Position numbers and translations under genes: made by a program
Assembly (NCBI GenBank): GCA_002454125.1
Contig: DKII01000086.1
Location: 5,872 to 14,677 of the forward strand
Length of the DNA: 8,806 nt
Direction of reading: 5' to 3'
From: Novosphingobium sp. UBA6722
GTDB lineage: Bacteria; Pseudomonadota; Alphaproteobacteria; Sphingomonadales; Sphingomonadaceae
Shown here: piece by piece, positions 5,857 to 8,806 of the stretch
How the letters are laid out: every line of letters begins with the position of its first letter
Numbering within the stretch: the first letter of the stretch is position 1
The notes under the pieces: generated by a model
Database searches by the model: none
Seen by the model: the letters and a program-made list of their open reading frames with translations, nothing else
What the model was told of the DNA's origin: nothing

Positions 5857-5860
5857 GAAA

Positions 5861-5883
5861 CCCACTGACAGGCACACAGTGGG
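5861..5883 (+). promoter_or_regulatory. Hairpin overlapping the PAS gene ribosome-binding site
   Basis: CCCACTG (5861-5867) pairs perfectly with CAGTGGG (5877-5883) across a 9-nt loop. The right arm takes in most of the GGGGAAG ribosome-binding site (5881-5887) in front of ATG 5892. A competing mini-hairpin, GTGG (5879-5882) with CCAC (5888-5891), uses the same bases. Mutually exclusive structures over a ribosome-binding site suggest translational control, but this is not shown. Confidence 0.4.
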
Positions 5884-5891
5884 GAAGCCAC

Positions 5892-7349
5892 ATGGATACG
5901 TATCGGGGCAATTTTTCGGACCACACCGACACTAATGATGAGTGGCCCGACCTCGACAATCACGAGGAGGAAGTGGTGAACGAACCGCCGCCGAACCCCG
6001 TCGGGCAGGACGAGCGCCGCATGCAGGTGCGCGCCTATAACCATTGGGCCAGCCTGCTGGGCGACCGCGCTTTTCCCTCGATCGAGGACCTGGAGCCCGA
6101 TAATCTTCCCGATTTCGGCCCCTACAGCGTGCTGCTGGACTTCACCGGCGGGATCGAGAACCCGGCGATCCGTTACCTCGGCGATGCTCTCGCCAAGGAA
6201 TGCGGCACCGATGACGAGATCCACAGCCTGGACGACGTGCCGAGCCGCTCGCTGCTCAGCCGCATCACCGATCACTACATGCAGATCCTGGCCAACCAGG
6301 CGCCGATCGGGTTCGAGGCGGAATTCGTCAACCAGCGCGAATCGACGATCCTCTATCGCGGGATCCTGCTGCCGTTCTCGAGCGACGATGACACCATCGA
6401 TTTCATCTATGGCGTGATCAACTGGAAGGAGCTGGCCGATCAGCGCACCACCGATGCGCTGCTGCTGGAAATCGACCAAGCGCTGGAAGAGGCGCCGCAC
6501 GAAGTCCGCCATGACGAGCTGACCAACTGGGCCGACAGCCCGGTTGAAGACATGCCCAGCTTTGGCGAGCTGGATGGCGATGAAAACGTGCTCGATCTCG
6601 GTGCCTTTGCGGCGGACGAGGCTAGCGATGACCTCGCCTTCCCGGCTCCGCAGTTCGGCGCGCTTGATGGCGAGGGCGAAGACAGTGATCTGCCCGCGGT
6701 CTATCACGCCGAGCCGCTTGAGCTGTCGGTCGAAGTCTCTGACGACATGGGCCTGGCTGACTGGCTGGCTTCGGCCCGCGAACTGGCCGAAGCGGCCCGC
6801 GGGTCGGAAGACCGCACCCGTCAGGCGCTCTATGCCGCAATCGGCCGCGCCTACGACTTCTCGCTGGCCGCTGTCGAAGCGCCGGAAGAATTCAACGAGC
6901 TGGTCGCCGATTACGGCCTGACCGTGCAGGACCGTGCCCCGATGACCCCCGTCGTCAAGCTGGTCTTCGGCGCGGACTACGACAAGACCCGCCTGACCGA
7001 ATATGCCACGGCGCTGAGCCATGCGCACCGCGTCGGCATCGCCCGCGGCTCGCTTGGCCAGTACCTGGCCAGCGCGCCCGGCGGCCTCAAGGGCATCGTG
7101 GGCGAGGAACGCCGCGCCAAGCGTGCCGAAAGCGGAGTGGACGAAGTCGTCCGTGATACCCCGCGCGAAGCCCTGGCCCGCAAGCTGCGCCAGCTCGAAA
7201 GCCAACCGCTCGACACCGTTTCGGCTGAAGGCAGCGAGTTCACCCTGCTGGTGGCCCGCCGTCTGCCGACCGGTGAAGTGGTCCTGCTCGGCGAAGTCGG
7301 CGACGACGTGCCGCTGCTGGAACGCGCCGCGCGCAAGCTGCTCGGCTAA
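5892..7349 (+). CDS. Acidic PAS-domain (PAS_5-like) protein with unrecognised C-terminal domain
   Basis: The 485-aa product looks soluble, with no signal peptide or membrane span. Residues 1-43 are acidic and disordered. Residues 44-182 resemble the alphaproteobacterial PAS_5 family: MQVRAYNHWASLLGDRAFPSIEDLEP, then PDFGPYSVLLDF, NPAIRYLGDALAKECG, and the closing strand IDFIYGVINWKEL. A strongly acidic Asp/Glu-rich linker follows (about 198-286). Residues 287-485 are a mostly helical, more basic domain I do not recognise, with the segments YDKTRLTEYATALSHAHRVG and APGGLKGIVGEERRAKR, ending in a short beta-like stretch (FTLLVARRLPTGEVVLLGEV). There is no kinase, cyclase or response-regulator motif, so it probably works by protein contacts. 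Small PAS_5-type proteins such as Caulobacter MopJ act at the cell pole in the CtrA circuit; this protein is larger and the parallel is only suggestive. Start ATG 5892 has GGGGAAG at good spacing. Confidence 0.85.
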   Translation: MDTYRGNFSDHTDTNDEWPDLDNHEEEVVNEPPPNPVGQDERRMQVRAYNHWASLLGDRAFPSIEDLEPDNLPDFGPYSVLLDFTGGIENPAIRYLGDALAKECGTDDEIHSLDDVPSRSLLSRITDHYMQILANQAPIGFEAEFVNQRESTILYRGILLPFSSDDDTIDFIYGVINWKELADQRTTDALLLEIDQALEEAPHEVRHDELTNWADSPVEDMPSFGELDGDENVLDLGAFAADEASDDLAFPAPQFGALDGEGEDSDLPAVYHAEPLELSVEVSDDMGLADWLASARELAEAARGSEDRTRQALYAAIGRAYDFSLAAVEAPEEFNELVADYGLTVQDRAPMTPVVKLVFGADYDKTRLTEYATALSHAHRVGIARGSLGQYLASAPGGLKGIVGEERRAKRAESGVDEVVRDTPREALARKLRQLESQPLDTVSAEGSEFTLLVARRLPTGEVVLLGEVGDDVPLLERAARKLLG

Positions 7350-7373
7350 CCAGCCACAACCTGACAGCGAGTG

Positions 7374-7410
7374 GGGCGCCGTGCCGGAAGGCATGGCGCC
7401 CTTCGCTTTT
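7374..7410 (+). terminator. Intrinsic terminator of the PAS gene
   Basis: GGGCGCCGTGCC (7374-7385), loop GGAA, GGCATGGCGCCC (7390-7401) form a 12-bp stem with one G-T wobble, capped by a GNRA-type tetraloop. TTCGCTTTT (7402-7410) follows. It begins 25 bp after the PAS stop and separates that gene from the hydrolase unit. Confidence 0.88.
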
Positions 7411-7455
7411 GGTCGCTAGATCACCGCCATGGCGATCGTCGGGAGAAACAAGCGC

Positions 7456-8379
7456 ATGGGCTGGATCGGCTGGACTGTGACTGTCCTGCTCTTGCTGGCG
7501 GCTGCGGGCTTCGGGGTCTGGCGCTATGCCCATGCGACGGGTGCGGTCGGGCTGCTTGATCTGGCCGACCGCACGATCGGCGGGACCGCTGGAACACAGG
7601 TTGCCGCCAGTGGTCAGCGCTATGGCCCGCTGCCAGCCCAGCGGCTTGATGTAATCGCCCCCAACACACCCGGCCCCCATCCTGTGCTGGTCTTCATCCA
7701 TGGCGGCGGGTGGCACTCGGGCCGGCCGGAGGACTACCACTTCATCGGCCGGACCTTTGCGCGCGCCGGCTATGTCGTGGTCCTGCCCGGCTACCGGCTC
7801 GTGCCCGAAGGCGTCTATCCGCACATGCTGGAAGATGGCGCCGCGGCAGTCGCCTGGACCGCCCAGAACATTGCGAAATACGGCGGCGATCCGGCGCAGG
7901 TCGTGCTCATGGGCCATTCGGCCGGCGCGCACACTGCGGTCATGCTGGGGCTTGAGCGGCAGTGGCTGGGGCGTCAGGGCCTGGCCGATGGCTTCGTCAA
8001 GGGCGTGGTTGGCCTGTCCGGGCCGTATGACTTCCACCCCTTCACATCGGATTCGGCCCGCAACGCCTTTGGCCACGTGCCGGATCCGAAGGTGACCCAG
8101 CCGATCACCTTTGCGCGCGGCGATGCCCCGCCGATGCTGCTGCTGACCGGCGATGCCGACACCACGGTCAAGCCCCGCAACAGCCGGGTCCTGGCCAAGG
8201 CGCTGACCGACCTGGGGGCGCGCGCCGATCTGGTCGTGCTGCCCGGGGTCGATCATGCAGGGCCGGTGCTCAAGCTGGCCCAGCCATTCTCGCGCGATAC
8301 CAGTGTCAGCACGCCGGTGCTGGACTTCCTCGCCAGCCTGCGCCAGCCTTCAGCGCCCATTCAGGCGCCGGCGGAGTAA
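7456..8379 (+). CDS. Alpha/beta hydrolase, esterase-like, membrane-anchored or secreted
   Basis: This serine hydrolase of the alpha/beta fold resembles the HSL/carboxylesterase-type group. Counted from ATG 7456 it has 307 aa. It begins with a hydrophobic segment (WTVTVLLLLAAAGFGVW) that is either an anchor or an uncleaved signal, so the catalytic part faces the periplasm. The oxyanion motif is HGGGW (82-86), the nucleophile Ser155 sits in GHSAGAH, the acid is probably Asp235 in GDADTTV, and His267 is in GVDHAGP. The substrate is unknown; ester or amide bonds are possible. The start is uncertain: 7456 has GGGAG ten bases upstream, whereas the in-frame ATG at 7429 (316 aa) has none and adds MAIVGRNKR. 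It follows a strong terminator, so it should have its own promoter, which I could not identify. The M48 protease gene starts 9 bp after its stop. Confidence 0.88.
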   Translation: MGWIGWTVTVLLLLAAAGFGVWRYAHATGAVGLLDLADRTIGGTAGTQVAASGQRYGPLPAQRLDVIAPNTPGPHPVLVFIHGGGWHSGRPEDYHFIGRTFARAGYVVVLPGYRLVPEGVYPHMLEDGAAAVAWTAQNIAKYGGDPAQVVLMGHSAGAHTAVMLGLERQWLGRQGLADGFVKGVVGLSGPYDFHPFTSDSARNAFGHVPDPKVTQPITFARGDAPPMLLLTGDADTTVKPRNSRVLAKALTDLGARADLVVLPGVDHAGPVLKLAQPFSRDTSVSTPVLDFLASLRQPSAPIQAPAE

Positions 8380-8388
8380 AGACGGCCC

Positions 8389-8806
8389 ATGCGCATTGTT
8401 GCCCGCCTGCTTGCCCTGATCGCCGCATGGTCGCTGACGATCCAACCGGCGGCGGCGCAATCGATCCTGCGCGATGCCGAGACCGAGGCCCTGCTGCACG
8501 ACATGGCCGCACCGCTGATTGCCGCGGCCGGGCTCAATCCGAACAATGTCGATGTGGTGGTGATCAACGATCCCTCGCTCAACGCCTTCGTCGCGGGCGG
8601 GCAGGTGGTCTATCTCCATTCCGGACTGCTCAACGCCGCGACCACGGCCAACGAGGTCCAGGGGGTGATTGCGCACGAATTGGGCCACATCACCGGCGGC
8701 CACGTGATCAGCGACGGCGGCAGCAAGGCGGCCGGCAATATCAGCATCCTCTCGCTGCTGCTGGGCGTGGCGGCAGCCGCCGCGGGCGCTGGCGATGCCG
8801 CCATGG
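8389..8806 (+). CDS. Secreted M48 family zinc metalloprotease (partial, 3' end missing)
   Basis: The first 139 residues are in the window and the frame runs off the right edge. A signal peptide is clear (MRIVARLLALIAAWSLTIQP then AAA-QS, cleavage near residue 23). The M48 landmarks follow: a strand with VDVVVINDPSLNAFVAGGQVV, the YLHSGLL segment, the zinc site His96-Glu97-Leu-Gly-His100 (HELGH) and HITGGH after it, then a hydrophobic helix (about 118-135). The third zinc ligand lies beyond the window. The layout matches periplasmic BepA/YfgC-type proteases, which help assemble or clear outer-membrane proteins and often carry C-terminal TPR repeats; whether TPRs exist here cannot be seen. The 9-bp gap to the hydrolase and a GGAG inside the hydrolase end suggest one operon. 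Confidence 0.92.
   Translation, partial: MRIVARLLALIAAWSLTIQPAAAQSILRDAETEALLHDMAAPLIAAAGLNPNNVDVVVINDPSLNAFVAGGQVVYLHSGLLNAATTANEVQGVIAHELGHITGGHVISDGGSKAAGNISILSLLLGVAAAAAGAGDAAM

Noticed and set aside
5841..7394. Open minus-strand frame of 517 codons opposite the PAS gene
   Set aside because: Same GC-bias effect. It covers the terminator and control regions of the real gene, and its translation shows no recognisable domain.
1..8806. Mobile element, CRISPR array, toxin-antitoxin or defence system
   Set aside because: I saw no transposase, integrase, spaced direct repeats, or paired small toxin-like genes. MmcB is a nuclease, but its family is tied to SOS repair, not defence.

Overview
The window is high-GC (roughly two-thirds G+C by eye), densely packed bacterial chromosome. 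The gene families and their sequence style point to an alphaproteobacterium of the order Sphingomonadales (Novosphingobium, Sphingopyxis or Erythrobacter type). Supporting signs are an MmcB-type nuclease behind an alphaproteobacterial SOS box (GTTC-N7-GTTC), a DUF1289 protein, a PAS_5-like protein, and a sterol-desaturase-family hydroxylase next to a DUF2141 protein. I see no insertion sequence, phage gene, CRISPR array or integration site. This is core-type sequence.

Layout, left to right. (1) Positions 1-22 hold the 5' end of a tRNA (probably Arg) on the minus strand, cut by the window edge. (2) Positions 142-1107, plus strand, hold a small uncharacterised helical protein, then mmcB, a DNA-repair nuclease. 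Its promoter holds a perfect LexA box in the -35/-10 spacer, and its transcript is predicted to begin at the ATG. (3) Positions 1104-2608, minus strand, hold a secreted M20 zinc peptidase followed by a tiny four-cysteine DUF1289 protein. They converge on mmcB with overlapping stop codons. (4) Positions 2609-2884 are a divergent intergenic region that probably carries a long leader for the next gene. (5) Positions 2885-4558 encode an RhlE-like DEAD-box RNA helicase with a long Arg/Gly-rich tail, followed by a strong hairpin. (6) Positions 4602-5761 encode a membrane fatty-acid-hydroxylase-superfamily enzyme overlapping a secreted DUF2141 protein. (7) Positions 5762-5891 are a compact, symmetry-rich control region with a CtrA-like box inside a dyad and a hairpin over the ribosome-binding site. 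(8) Positions 5892-7349 encode an acidic PAS-domain protein with an unrecognised C-terminal domain, closed by a textbook terminator. (9) Positions 7456-8806 encode a membrane-anchored or secreted alpha/beta hydrolase and the start of a secreted M48 metalloprotease, probably one operon, cut by the right edge.

The genes do not form one pathway. The local units that make sense are an SOS repair gene, an M20/DUF1289 pair, a translationally coupled hydroxylase/DUF2141 pair, and an envelope hydrolase/protease pair. The least explained part is the PAS protein and its control region. The sequence suggests cell-cycle (CtrA) control, but this is inference from motif resemblance. I found no clear case for a wholly new multi-gene system here.
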